64,000 nt of DNA, taken from NCBI RefSeq assembly GCF_910592395.1, contig NC_088313.1, positions 5,768,501 through 5,832,500 on the forward strand, read 5' to 3'. Of this stretch, positions 11,601 through 22,202 are shown one piece after another (positions within the stretch are counted from its first letter, which is position 1; the number at the start of each line of letters is the position of its first letter). This DNA comes from Lineus longissimus. Lineage: Eukaryota > Nemertea > Pilidiophora > Heteronemertea > Lineidae. The notes under the pieces were generated by a model. It was given only the letters and a program-made list of their open reading frames with translations. It did not search any database and was not told where the DNA came from. Position numbers and translations under genes: made by a program.

Positions 11601-13892
11601 CAAGCTCTATCTTAGAGGCCGACAAGAATGGCGACAATAATATCAAGACATAAATTGACTAAATGTCTTCAGTTCCAAAGTAAAAACACCAATTTATTTA
11701 ATTCAATTATTTGTCATTACTCAATACTTGATAGGCCTGTCACAATTCTAAATCTACCTCATAGACCAAGACAAGCTCTATCTTAGAGGCCGACAAGAAT
11801 GGCGACAATAATATCAAGACATAAATTGACTAAATGTCTTTAGTTCCAAAGTAAAAACACCAATTTATTTAATTCAATTATTTGTCATTACTCAATACTT
11901 GATAGGCCTGTCACAATTCTAAATCTACCTCATAGACCAAGACAAGCTCTATCTTAGAGGCCGACAAGAATGGCGACAATAATATCAAGACATAAATTGA
12001 CTAAATGTCTTTAGTTCCAAAGTAAAAACACCAATTTATTTAATTCAATTATTTGTCATTACTCAATACTTGATAGGCCTGTCACAATTCTAAATCTACC
12101 TCATAGACCAAGACAAGCTCTATCTTAGAGGCCGACAAGAATGGCGACAATAATATCAAGACATAAATTGACTAAATGTCTTCAGTTCCAAAGTAAAAAC
12201 ACCAATTTATTTAATTCAATTATTTGTCATTACTCAATACTTGATAGGCCTGTCACAATTCTAAATCTACCTCATAGACCAAGACAAGCTCTATCTTAGA
12301 GGCCGACAAGAATGGCGACAATAATATCAAGACATAAATTGACTAAATGTCTTTAGTTCCAAAGTAAAAACACCAATTTATTTAATTCAATTATTTGTCA
12401 TTACTCAATACTTGATAGGCCTGTCACAATTCTAAATCTACCTCATAGACCAAGACAAGCTCTATCTTAGAGGCCGACAAGAATGGCGACAATAATATCA
12501 AGACATAAATTGACTAAATGTCTTTAGTTCCAAAGTAAAAACACCAATTTATTTAATTCAATTATTTGTCATTACTCAATACTTGATAGGCCTGTCACAA
12601 TTCTAAATCTACCTCATAGACCAAGACAAGCTCTATCTTAGAGGCCGACAAGAATGGCGACAATAATATCAAGACATAAATTGACTGAATGTCTTCAGTT
12701 CAAAGGTAAAAACACCAATTTTTTTCAATCAATTATTTGTCTTACTTGATAAGCCTGTCACAATTCTAAATCTACCTCATAGACCAAGACAAGCTCTATC
12801 TTAGTCTTTAGAGGCCGACAAGAATGACGACAATAATACTCAAGACATAAATTGACTGAAAGGTCTGAAGTTCCAAATAAAAACACTTAAATTGTTGAAA
12901 TTCAAATCATGTCATCACTTGATGGCTGTAACTTGTTAGGTCTGTCACAATTCTATTCTAAATCTATCTCAACTATAGGCCAAGCGATATATCTTAAAGG
13001 TCAGCAAGGATGGCAACAACAATATCAACAGCGGCCTTTTCATGAGTGGGCTAAAAAACCTTCTGTTCTTTCTGACATTGGTCAGATGTGACAGAAATTG
13101 CATGGCATGTAGGCTAATAGTTGTTCAATTTTCAATCCATTTTTTAAAATCAGATGTACTTAATTAATTCTTTTGACAGCTTTTTTACAAGTCATGTGCA
13201 CTTGAATTACAGAAGAATGCAGTCAGTATATTCCTTCAAATATTTGACTTGATAAAACTAAAAGGATCATCATAATTTTGTCACAAACTGAAAGTGAAAG
13301 GAAAAGCCTTGATCATCATATGTCACCTGGCTGGAAGTGGAAATGAAAATTAGTTCAGTTGTGTATTAAATGGCAGATTGACTAGATCACACCACCCTTC
13401 ATCACGTTACTGTTAGGATCTGCCTGCACTCCTGAAAAAAAGTTACAACAGAATCCAAAATTTAAGATGAACGACCATGCATCAGACCACCAGACATAAT
13501 TAATAAGATATATTGCAAGCAAGCATAGTAGGCCATTGACAGTAGGCCTACTATATCCATAAGGGGCCTAAAGCTCACCTATTAAAAGGCCAGCATGAAT
13601 CTGCACGGACATCTGCAACATCATTTAGATTTATCAAAAAGTTGCCATACAGGCCTACAATACAATTATAATACATGTACGAAGTACAGCAGTACAGTGC
13701 AAACACACACGCACACACGCTGTGCAGTGTGCCAGCATCACACATGACTCCGTCACAGATTATTATACTTTGATCAAAAATATCGAAATACGAGATAAAA
13801 TCGAGTGAATTACCTTTCAATGGTTCGAAAACAACTTCAGACAGGTCCCCAACGTTTTCATCGAGCCACTCCTTTAGAGACGGGTTTGACAT
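5358..13892 (-). CDS. SAM-domain protein of unknown function, ten-exon gene
   Basis: Exons (plus-strand coordinates, minus-strand gene): 13814-13892, 9498-9664, 8947-9096, 8552-8700, 8092-8185, 7651-7848, 7222-7386, 6646-6807, 6078-6220 and 5358-5675, about 541 residues. All junctions are AG/GT and the phases agree except one (exon 8 to 9 is off by one base; see findings). Exons 1-2 encode a SAM domain (SLKEWLDENVGDLSEVVFE continuing to EEADLKEVGITSFGVRRRL), a helical protein-interaction module. Exons 4-5 (ELIRILVDYLVQNGGR, ALAIAMVEQFPCLKDD) and the last exon (PFILRVGKAESQ, IFFIFNVHYPLQVE) match a large group of uncharacterised animal proteins that often carry SAM or zinc-finger N-termini. 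There is no catalytic motif. The likely start is MSNPSLKEW; an in-frame ATG 27 codons upstream is possible. Function unknown; possibly a domesticated or expanded repeat-associated family. Confidence 0.8.
9498..9664 (-). CDS. Exon 2 of the SAM gene (second half of SAM domain)
   Basis: It carries EEADLKEVGITSFGVRRRL, the C-terminal helices of a SAM domain. The acceptor is ...TTTAAG at 9665-9666 and the donor is GTAGGT at 9497. It enters in phase 1 and leaves in phase 0, matching exons 1 and 3. Confidence 0.8.
10035..12960. repeat. ~170-bp satellite array in intron 1 of the SAM gene
   Basis: Roughly 17 head-to-tail copies of a ~171-bp unit, recognisable by GTCACAATTCTAAATCTACC at 10209, 10381, 10552, 10724, 10893 and so on to 12943. 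The central copies are nearly identical, while the first and last are diverged. Variants recur: units with CTTCAG versus CTTTAG, and units with an AAAGGTAAAAACACC / TTTTTTCAATC block (10.65, 11.34 and 12.71 kb). This points to homogenisation by unequal exchange. No coding frame. Confidence 0.93.
12961..13575. other. Remainder of intron 1, no further feature
   Basis: Single-copy, AT-rich intron sequence between the satellite and exon 1 of the SAM gene. A short CA-rich run (CACACACGCACACACGC) follows at about 13708-13725. No exon with acceptable splice sites was found. Confidence 0.5.
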
Positions 13893-14081
13893 AATCGGAG
13901 ATTTTTTGAAAGAACTGCAGAGATCCAAGAAGAACTTCGCGCACGAGCATCCGATCGGGTACGGAAATGGCATAGCGCAACTCCCAAGACGCTGTTATAT
14001 GCTCCTAGAACAAAGGCGATTTGGCGGGCGCGGGAATTCTAATCTGCTAATTGCGCGGAGATTAACTATGGCGCCCCGGCT

Positions 14082-14255
14082 CACTCTGTAAAGAGTGATA
14101 TCGCACATGAAAACAATGAGTTGCCAGGGCACTCTTTCAAGAGTGAAAATAACTTCCGTCCGGGCGAGTGGATGGGCCTAATTTCTCACTCTTATAGAGT
14201 TAAAGACGTTTCACTCGAAGTCCAGAGTGAAAATCTCACTCTTTCTAAGAGAGTA
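14082..14255. repeat. Cluster of CACTCT...AGAGTG hairpins upstream of the SAM gene
   Basis: Four small inverted repeats: CACTCTGTAAAGAGTG (14082-14097), CACTCTTTCAAGAGTG (14130-14145), ACTCTTATAGAGT (14188-14200) and CACTCTTTCTAAGAGAGT (14238-14255). The first two have six-base stems and four-base loops. They lie 190-360 bp upstream of the SAM start codon. Purpose unknown; they could be a regulatory array or the edge of a small repeat. Confidence 0.6.
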
Positions 14256-14542
14256 TGGTTACAGTGACTAGCTCCGGAAACGAGATCACAGGACAGACGG
14301 ACAGACCCTCAGATGGCGAATGCCTCAACAATACCCCTTTGGCTTTTATGGGATGAGGGGTGAGCCATGCGGTAACATTTTTATTCGGCCGTAATATCTT
14401 GGCGTGGGACTTTGATATGCATGAATTTCTCAAAATCTCCATTAGAGTTGCAAGGAAGTTGTACATGTAGTTTTTCCCAACTGGGCTTGAGACTTAACTA
14501 TGGGCTCATGTCAAAATAATCGACGAGGCGATGAAAACTTAC

Positions 14543-15001
14543 CTTGTTTTTCAAGGCCTGCGCATCGACACCCAAGTGCTCTGAAAAATCATTACAAAAA
14601 GTGATAAGTAATTACAATATTCACTTTACCTTTCATTCAGATACACACGGCAGTAATTATCAAGTCTCCATAGATAATCTGCAGTTGCAGGGCCACAGCA
14701 CAATCAACTTGAAGTATAATTGAACCCAAAGAAAGTTAGCCGACTGATGATCAAACTACATTAAGCCAAAACGGGGAGCATAATAATATTCCCTTAGGTT
14801 TTCCAATGTATTTTAATATGGGATTAACCCACGGTGCAGGAGGGTAAAGCTGGCTTTTATGCTGGGCTGACTGCAGGTTGATTATGGTTCTGTACGGGTT
14901 TATGAAAGGAAAGAGGTAAAAAATGTTTTCAACATACCTGTTAAGAAGTTCTTGTAGATCTTTATTTTGAACAATTTCGTGCTCAAAATGTTGTGCCACT
15001 T
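14543..15001 (-). CDS. Two possible exons of an unidentified gene
   Basis: Segments 14938-15001 and 14543-14580 are each bounded by AG and GT(A) sites and are phase-compatible with each other (64 nt leaving phase 2, then 38 nt). They give EIVQNKDLQELLNR followed by ALGCRCAGLEKQ. They may lie downstream of the PHD-finger exons, but no phase-correct link to 15465-15594 was found, so the connection is open. Confidence 0.35.
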
Positions 15002-15464
15002 CTTACAAACACATGCACAGACACATGTCATATGGCTCTGCTCTTTGTATGGCCCTCTCTCCGTCCAATCACAACACGCGAAGACAAGTATTTCCACTAG
15101 CATCTCATCTGGTAGGCAACTATTTATGTTCTGTAAGTATCAGTTAAAGAAAGACACATTAGTTATATGAGAAATGGGCCATTTCAGCACTCTTTTTCCA
15201 ATTCGATAGGTAGGTTAAAAAAACAGTATTTGTTTTGCATCTTAATTCGATCTGAATGTGACGAACATTTTGCAATGAAATGCATGTTGTTAGTAGTTGT
15301 TAAAGTTTATTTCGAGTTGTTATTATTCGTTTTGGCCAATGGAATTCCTTTATATAGTTTAAAGTATTCTAAGCACTATGAGGAGAGTCGGTTTGCTTGG
15401 CTGCCTTTCAGTCGCAAATATCATTTTGTAAAATGACTGCATGGGGCCATTTTTGGCCTTTGTG

Positions 15465-16330
15465 TCATTTTACTCTAAAACTGAAGTTCACCTTGCAGCT
15501 GGGACAGTAGAAATTGTCTGGTTCCTTCCATGGTAACAAACCGGCGCATCCAGGATGAAAATGTTGATCACATCCATCGCACTGCCAGTACAGCCTGTAG
15601 TGAAAGTGAGGACAGATTGTTGTACAGGAAAGCAAATTTTGATCAGGATGAGCACAGGACAGAATCCATAAATAAAACAATGGTGAACAATACATCAATG
15701 TTATCAATTTGATCGTGGACTTAACAAGGGGTTCTAACAGCCATGACAAATTTACCCACACTTCTAAAGACCTCAACACAGGCAGGACAAAATTCAGCTG
15801 TTGGTAATTACAAGTTTTTAAAAGGTCAAGCATAAGACCAAGTGAAAACCTTCAATAGATAGTAATTTTGCCATGAGAGGCAATTTTTTTTGTTTCAATG
15901 ATCATGTGATGTTGTTGCTACTCACCGACCATCATTGAATTGCTACTCACCGACCATCATTGAATTGCTGACACACACAGAATCGTTTTCTGATATTCGG
16001 TACCAAGGACGGATAGATAAACGATTTCCTTAATTTCTGGAAAAGAATCATAATTTTAGGTGAGTAAAATATTAAGGTCAAATCAAATGATTTACAACAC
16101 TTTCAGACCATTTACATTTATTTAAATTTAAAACATTAAAGCACCTTTAGTTTTTTCCCTATATAAATTGTACGACAATAATACTAATAATAATAAGCAA
16201 TATGATATGTATGATAATAATGAACATACATTTGATCATGGACTTCTGCTAAGGAAACAAACACTACCTTTGTTTGACGCGGCCGTAAAGCATAGCCATG
16301 GTCTGCAAGGGTGACTGATGCCTCACAATC
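15465..16330 (-). CDS. PHD-finger protein, 3' exons
   Basis: Three minus-strand exons with agreeing phases: 16268-16330 (DCEASVTLADHGYALRPRQT), 15951-16036 (FIYPSLVPNIRKRFCVCQQF) and 15465-15594. Exons two and three together make one PHD zinc finger, with the ligands C-x-C in RFCVCQQF, then CDGCDQHFHPGC, then YCPSC. PHD fingers bind histone H3 tails or other chromatin partners, but a degenerate relative is also common in transposon-derived proteins. The reading ends at TGA 15465; a GTGAAC donor right after YCPSCK would allow more exons downstream. No 5' exon was identified, and the upstream sequence at 16.5 kb is repeat. Zinc ligands are all present. Confidence 0.65.
15918..15967. repeat. 25-bp tandem duplication of a splice donor junction
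   Basis: CTACTCACCGACCATCATTG plus five bases occurs twice in tandem (15918-15942, 15943-15967). It spans the exon end and GTGAGT donor of the PHD gene, giving two identical 5' splice sites 25 bp apart. Confidence 0.92.
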
Positions 16331-16520
16331 CTAAAAAGAGAGTCACAAGAAATATGAAATGAACACAGTAGGAAATGGAATATGCTTTCATGACATTGTG
16401 CTCTACTGCGTATCCCTAGCGAGTCGATCGGGAACCCATCTATTTTTTATTTATACCAGCGATGACATCATTTCTGGTGATTCCCTACGTTGTCCAATTA
16501 GCGCTTTTTAACATATGCAT

Positions 16521-16604
16521 TCGGAGAGCGCGATCGCCACTGGGAACCTTTTGGTCGCTCGTGGGACCCACTTTGATGATCGCCGCCCAGACCCTCACGT
16601 GACC
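16521..16604. repeat. Left 84-bp arm of a long-range inverted repeat
   Basis: It matches the reverse complement of 20292-20375 at 82 of 84 bases. It starts TCGGAGAGCGCGATCGC and ends CCCTCACGTGACC. The two arms enclose 3.7 kb that includes the 89-bp satellite. No further homology extends inward or outward, and I found no target duplication. Confidence 0.92.
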
Positions 16605-16682
16605 CGCGTGTTAATAGATGGCGACGGCGTTGTTCCAGGCGGCGGTCGACCTGCATATTTAATGCTTTCCCTGTGTATTTGA

Positions 16683-16945
16683 GTATAAACTTGTACGATA
16701 AATGATAAGCGTGTGTGATCCGTGGTTGATGGATACTAATATCATAGTATGGGGGAAGGCGCCGTGGAGGTCTATATCCAGGGTGGGGTGGGGGTTATAG
16801 TTAGGATGATGGTATCATGGCCGTTGACCGAAAAGCAGTGGGGGAGGACCAGGGAATATGGGGGCTATAGTTATATTTGAGTATAGATTTATACGATAAA
16901 TGATAAGCGTTTGTGATGGCCGTAATTGTGGATACTAATATCATA
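16683..16945. repeat. Imperfect direct repeat
   Basis: ACGATAAATGATAAGCG followed by GGATACTAATATCATA occurs at about 16695-16748 and again at about 16890-16947, roughly 195 bp apart, with adjoining GTATAAACTTGT / GTATAGATTTAT. No function seen. Confidence 0.7.
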
Positions 16946-17754
16946 TAATGAATATGTTTTTGTCCGCTCAAAACTGTTAAATCTACAGACATAGGCATCA
17001 CACTGTAAGCCCTAATAAGATCAATACCCATGTCGTGATTTTACTATTTAGCAAATTTTATCCCGGCAAATTATATTTTAATGTGATTTATCCCGGCAAA
17101 TTATATATTAATGTGATTTTACAGGTCATATTTAGGCCTAATACTAATAGTGATCAACCTTGTTACTATTGATTGATTATTGGCAACAATCACTGTTCAT
17201 TAATAAGTTCGAGGAAAAATGTTGAGATCAACTTTGTTATCCGAAGCGTATAGGCCTAGGATTGGTTGATTATGTCGTTTATCTTGTAATATTCATGTAA
17301 CTATGTACACTGTATAATGATGTACTGCCTGTACTTTTGTGATAGCTGTGCAACTGCAAGTAAATACTTAGTTAGTTCATCATCTTTCGTACAGATGGCA
17401 CTGCAGGTGAGGGGTAAAGGGTTGAGGACAATGTCACAACCAGAGGATTTTTATCTATGGTATGGGTTTGCCAAGGCTTCTTTGAGGGTTTATAAAGAAT
17501 TATGGGCTCCCCCCCCCCCCGCATTTCTCAAAGCTGGTTGAGTTGATTGTAACGACTACAGATACATCATGTCGGTACTTTACGCATATTACATGTCCGT
17601 GTATGTAAAGTTTCTTGTACTGTGCTATTAATTATGTAACTTTTCTTGTACAATACATTTTTTTCACATTTGACAGTACCTAGAGTTTTTGCTTCGTCTT
17701 TGCTGTTCGGATGACGTATTTCACTGTACCGGTAATCACTGCTATCTTAGCGGA

Positions 17755-19610
17755 TACACGCTGATGGTTCCAATAAGAAAACCGTACGAGTGGCAGATCT
17801 TCTACGGCTCTGAAAGCAATCACTGTTATCCTTAAGGAGACACACTGAGGGGCCCAACAGCGATCAACTTGGTTATCTGGATAGTCTTGATAAATAATTG
17901 GCAGTAATCACTGCTATCCTTAAGGAGACACACTGAGGGTCCCCAGCAGCGACCAACTTGGTTATCTGAATAGTCTTGATAGATATTTGGCAGTAATCAC
18001 TGTTATCCTTAAGGAGAAATATTGAGGGTCCCCAGCAGCGATCAACTTGGTTATCTGAATAGTCTTGATAGATAATTGACAGTAATCACTGTTATCCTTA
18101 AGGAGACACACTGAGGGTCCCCAGCAGCGATCAACTTGGTTATCTGGATAGTCTTGATAGATATTTGGCAGTAATCACTGTTATCCTTAAGGAGAAACAC
18201 TGAGGGTCCCCAGCAGCGATCAAATTGGTTATCTGAATAGTCTTGATAGAGAATTGGTAATAATTGCTGTTGTCATAGAGGAGACGCACTGAGGGGCCCC
18301 AGCAGCGATCAACTTGGTTATCTGAGCAGTAGTGATTGAATCATGCCAATAAAAACTGTTATGAGAGAGGAGACATGCTGACGGTCCCCAGCAGCGATCA
18401 CATTTTATTAACGGAGCAATAGGGATTGATTAATGGCAATAATCACTCTTATCTGTGGGAAGACACAATAAGAGTCCCCAGCAGCGATCAACTTGGTTAT
18501 CGGAGTAGTCTTGATAGATAATTGGCAGTAATCACAGCTATCCTTAAGGAGACACACTGAGGGTCCCCAGCAGCGATCAACTTGGTTATCTGGATAGTCT
18601 TGATAGATAATTGGCAGTAATCGTTGTTATCCTTAAGGAGACACACTGAGGGTCCCCAGCAGCGATCAACTTGGTTATCTGAATAGTCTTGATAGATAAT
18701 TGGCAGTAATCACTGTTATCCTTCAGGAGACACAATGAGGGTCCCCAGCAGCGATTAACTTGGTTATCTGCATAGTCTTGATAGATAATTGGCAGTAATC
18801 ACTGTTATCCTTAAGGAGAAACACTGAGGGTCCCCAGCAGCGATCAACTTGGTTATCTGAATAGTCTTGATAGATAATTGGCAGTAATCACTGTTATCCT
18901 TAGGGAGACACACTGAGAGGCCCCAGCAGCGATCAACTTGGTTATCTGAGCAGTAGTGATTTATTCATGGCAAAAAAACTGTTATGAGAGAGGAGACACG
19001 CTGAGGGTACCCAGCAGCGATCAACTTGGTTATCTGAATAGTCTTGATAGAGAATTGGCAGTAATCACTGTTATCCTTAAGGAGACACACTGAGAGGCCC
19101 CAGCAGCGATCAAGTTGGTTATCTGAGCAGTAGTGATTTATTCATGGCAATACAACTGTTATGAGAGAGGAGACACACTGAGGGTCCCCAGCAGCGATCA
19201 AATTGGTTATCTGAATAGTCTTGATAGAGAATTGGTAATAATTGCTGTTGTCATAGAGGAGACGCACTGAGGGGCCCCAGCAGCGATCAACTTGGTTATC
19301 TGAGCAGTAGTGATTGAATCATGCCAATAAAAACTATTATGAGAGAGGAGACATGCTGACGGTCCCCAGCAGCGATCACATTTTATTAACGGAGCAATAG
19401 GGATTGATTAATGGCAATAATCACTCTTATATGTGGGAAGACACAATAAGGGTCCCCAGCAGCGATCAACTTGGTTATCGGAGTAGTCTTGATAGATAAT
19501 TGGCAGTAATCACTGCTATTCTTAAGGAGACACACTAAGGGTCCCCAGCAGCGATCAACTTGGTTATCTGGATAGTCTTGATAGATAATTGGCAGTAATC
19601 GTGGATACAT
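17755..19610. repeat. 89-bp satellite array with higher-order structure
   Basis: About 21 head-to-tail units containing GTCCCCAGCAGCGATCAACT, then TGGTTATCTGAATAGTCTTG, then GGCAGTAATCACTGTTATCC. Divergent units recur as a block: the variant run starting ATTGGTAATAATTGCTGTTG at 18253 reappears at 19231, 978 bp away, equal to eleven units. Degenerate relatives extend left to about 17150. No coding frame runs through it. Confidence 0.93.
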
Positions 19611-20291
19611 TTGATACACAGCAGAATGCCCGAGGCCCATATCAGATGAGTACTGCCTCAAGTTATGATGATGATGATGATGACACCCCACATGGTAGTG
19701 GACGCCCAACTTTATACAGCAGATGGTGTCGCCATCTCTCCATACTTTGTCTATCTAATCTTGGAATCGGAAATCTCTACCTTTTCTCGGGATGGGGACC
19801 GGCAGCCAGCCAGTGAGCCAGTGCTGAGTGCTTGCAGTAATAACTTCCTCCAATGCCAGTGCATATAACATGTTCAAATTTTATTTATCAATTGGGAACT
19901 TATTTCAGAGAAAAATTCAATAATTTTAGTGCTTAAATGAAAAGTCCATAGGCCTACTACAAGAGGGCAAGCACGATAATACTAGTAACCTGATGTCAGC
20001 AGTACAGTGAAGATAGTAGTCTACATGTAGTTCATAATAATAACAGCTCAAGATCACAAGAAACCACAGATCCCGGCGCCCCCCGCCCACTGACGAAGAC
20101 CCAGTCGCGCAACCCGATCTATCTCACCCGATCTCACCCTGGACAAGTTGAGCGCGTAAATACCACGAAAGGGTTAAATTTATCTATTAATAGAATATTC
20201 AAATAAGATTGCCGTCATGTTGATGCACCACCTGACCATGCTCCACACATAGATAACGCATGCGCAGTAGCAGCATCTTAAATGGAGAATT

Positions 20292-20375
20292 GGTCACGTG
20301 AGGGTCTGGGCGGCGATCATCAAAGCGGGTCCCACGAGCGACCAAAAGGTTCCCAGTAGCGATCGCGCTCTCCGA
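20292..20375. repeat. Right 84-bp arm of the inverted repeat
   Basis: Reverse complement of 16521-16604 with two mismatches. Reads GGTCACGTGAGGGTCTGGGC to GCGATCGCGCTCTCCGA. Confidence 0.92.
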
Positions 20376-21041
20376 ACCTTTAAAGTGTGCCATTTGGCGT
20401 GCATTAGCATGCAATTTTTATCAGCGCTGCCAATTGCCGAACAGAATGCCGTAGCTCCGTCAATTTTGAATCAATTTTTATGGGAGTAACATTATTGTGT
20501 TGCTTGGAATGGCTACTTTTTACTCATGTAAGAATCGTAGTACTAAAAACTAAAATGCAAACAGAATCATGCCGATTCACTGCACATACTGTGGGAATTC
20601 TCCATTTCAAAATAATTCGCGAACAGAGCGTGCACTTCTAATATCGTTTTCACAGAATTGTGGCCAAATTTTCAAAAACTAATTTCTGATAGTAGTCCCT
20701 AAGACCTTATGACTACCTACTGAAAGGAACTAGTGATAATATCGCCTACTTGACTTCTTTTTGGCAGAAAATTGGTTACCGTGTTGCAAAATCAATCTTC
20801 CATCTTTAGACTGGTCACAGTGGGTATGCTGAAATATAGTCTGGTTTCTTGGCCAATTCCATGCGCAGAATACAACTGCGCAACTATACGTCATAGCCCG
20901 GGCTTGGCGCCATTTCAGAATTGTTTTTTATTTGCGTTAATCTATGATACTACCGGACATGAGCACGCTTTCGGAAAAAACCAAGACTGCATATACAAGC
21001 ATTCACAGTGTAAACGATTGATCTCTTTTTAAATATTTTGG

Positions 21042-21057
21042 CGTCCTGAGAAGGACG
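21042..21057 (-). terminator. Histone 3' stem-loop of H2B
   Basis: On the minus strand, CGTCCTTCTCAGGACG forms a 6-bp stem with a 4-base loop 37 bases after the H2B stop codon. An AAAAAGAGAT element at 21021-21030 follows and resembles the purine-rich histone downstream element that pairs with U7 snRNA. This is the processing signal of replication-dependent, non-polyadenylated histone mRNA. Confidence 0.85.
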
Positions 21058-21093
21058 GTTGGGTTGGTTTGCAAAACACTGGGTTTCGGCAGC

Positions 21094-21465
21094 TTACTTG
21101 GAGCTGGTGTACTTGGTGACGGCCTTGGTACCCTCGCTGACAGCGTGCTTAGCGAGCTCTCCTGGCAACAGAAGACGGACAGCTGTCTGGATTTCCCGAA
21201 TCGTGATGGTCGACTTCTTGTTGTAGTGAGTCAGGCGGGATGCCTCGGCTGCAATTCTCTCAAAGATATCATTCACGAAACTGTTCATGATCGACATCGC
21301 CTTGCTCGAGATACCGGTGTCGGGGTGGACTTGCTTTAGCACTTTGTAGATGTAGATGCTGTAGCTCTCTTTCCTCCTCCTCCTTCGCTTCTTGTCCCCA
21401 GATCGCTGGGCCTTGGCCTTAGAGGCTGTCTTCTTGCTTCCCTTGCTCGATACTTTTGGTGCCAT
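21094..21465 (-). CDS. H2B: Histone H2B, replication-dependent, intact
   Basis: A single-exon 123-codon frame starts [20 protein letters not shown]. It has the basic N-tail with KKRRRRRK, the histone fold ([38 protein letters not shown]) and the C-terminal helix ending [16 protein letters not shown] with the ubiquitinated-lysine context. It pairs with H2A in the nucleosome. Length and sequence fit echinoderm cleavage-type H2B; ITIREIQ carries Ile where Ser is usual, a mild change. Lack of introns, a TATA box (CATATAAATT on the minus strand, near 21510) and a 3' stem-loop mark a cell-cycle-regulated gene. It diverges from the neighbouring H2A. Confidence 0.97.
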   Translation of the reverse strand: MAPKVSSKGSKKTASKAKAQRSGDKKRRRRRKESYSIYIYKVLKQVHPDTGISSKAMSIMNSFVNDIFERIAAEASRLTHYNKKSTITIREIQTAVRLLLPGELAKHAVSEGTKAVTKYTSSK

Positions 21466-21763
21466 GATGAATCAGTGACGAAAAATGCGGCGTGTTGAAA
21501 TTTTTCCAATTTATATGGCGGTGGCGGATCCTGATGTAGATTTTTCCGCGTCAGTAAATTTGCATATAAATTTGCGGACCATTGTACTCCACTACGCTAC
21601 CTCTCTTGTGTATAGTGCCTGGCACCTTGGAACTCACCAATTCCGCAACGCTTGAAACTACACTAAATGGCCATCAGGAGCCTTTTCCGAATATAAATAC
21701 TTTGAAAGCTAGTTTTGGCATTATTGTATTTGTTTCTGCCGAGCAACATTCTAAACTATCATC
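21466..21763. promoter_or_regulatory. Divergent H2B/H2A promoter region
   Basis: 298 bp between the two start codons. H2B side: ATATAAATT-type TATA about 45 bp upstream of the ATG. H2A side: GAATATAAATAC at about 21690. Between them are the octamer ATTTGCAT at 21558-21565, typical of H2B promoters, and a CCAAT at about 21636. Confidence 0.75.
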
Positions 21764-22141
21764 ATGTCTGGACGAGGTAAGGGAGGAAAGACATAGGGAA
21801 AGGTAAAGAGCAGGAGTTCAAGGGCCGGACTTCAGTTCCCAGTTGGTCGTATCCGCCCTCTGTTGAGGAAGGGAAACTATGCCCAGCGTATCGGAGCTGG
21901 AGCGCCACTATATCTTGCAGCCGTCATGGAATATTTGGCAGCCGAGGTCCTCGAGTTGGCAGGCAATGCAGCCTGTGACAATAAAAAATCTAGGATCATT
22001 CCTGGACATCTCCAGCTCGCCATCCGTAATGACGAAGGGTTGAACAAGCTTCTCTCCGGTGTCACCATCGCCCAAGGTGGTGTGTTGCCAAACATCCAGG
22101 CTGTCCTTCTCCCCAAGAAGTCTGGAAGCGCTAAGAAGTAA
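21764..22141 (+). pseudogene. H2A: Histone H2A with premature stop at codon 11
   Basis: From ATG 21764 the frame reads MSGRGKGGKT, then TAG at 21794-21796, then continues in the same frame as H2A to TAA 22139-22141 (125 codons). The fold is recognisable ([64 protein letters not shown]). Besides the nonsense change, three positions usually fixed in H2A are altered: NAACDNK (Arg to Cys), IIPGHLQ (Arg to Gly) and RNDEGLNK (Glu to Gly). These suggest relaxed selection rather than a sequencing error alone. An internal ATG could only make a 92-residue N-truncated protein from 21863 or later. Confidence 0.92.
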
Positions 22142-22171
22142 ACACTTTTGTGCATTCTACAACTTAACAAC

Positions 22172-22187
22172 GGCCTTTCTAAAGGCC
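22172..22187 (+). terminator. Histone 3' stem-loop of H2A
   Basis: GGCCTTTCTAAAGGCC, a 6-bp stem with a 4-base loop flanked by AAC and ACA, 31 bases after the H2A stop. A TTTTAAAAGAGAT downstream element follows at about 22197. Confidence 0.88.
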
Positions 22188-22202
22188 ACAATATATTTTA
22201 AA

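Noticed and set aside
10035-12960. Possible CRISPR-like or coding repeat array
   Set aside because: Units are contiguous 171-bp satellites without spacers, in a eukaryotic intron, and have no continuous reading frame.
19386-19709. 107-codon minus frame with HHHHHH
   Set aside because: The His run comes from a GAT microsatellite and the rest is the 89-bp satellite read in an accidental frame.
21064-21339. Plus-strand 91-codon frame over the H2B gene
   Set aside because: Antisense shadow of H2B.
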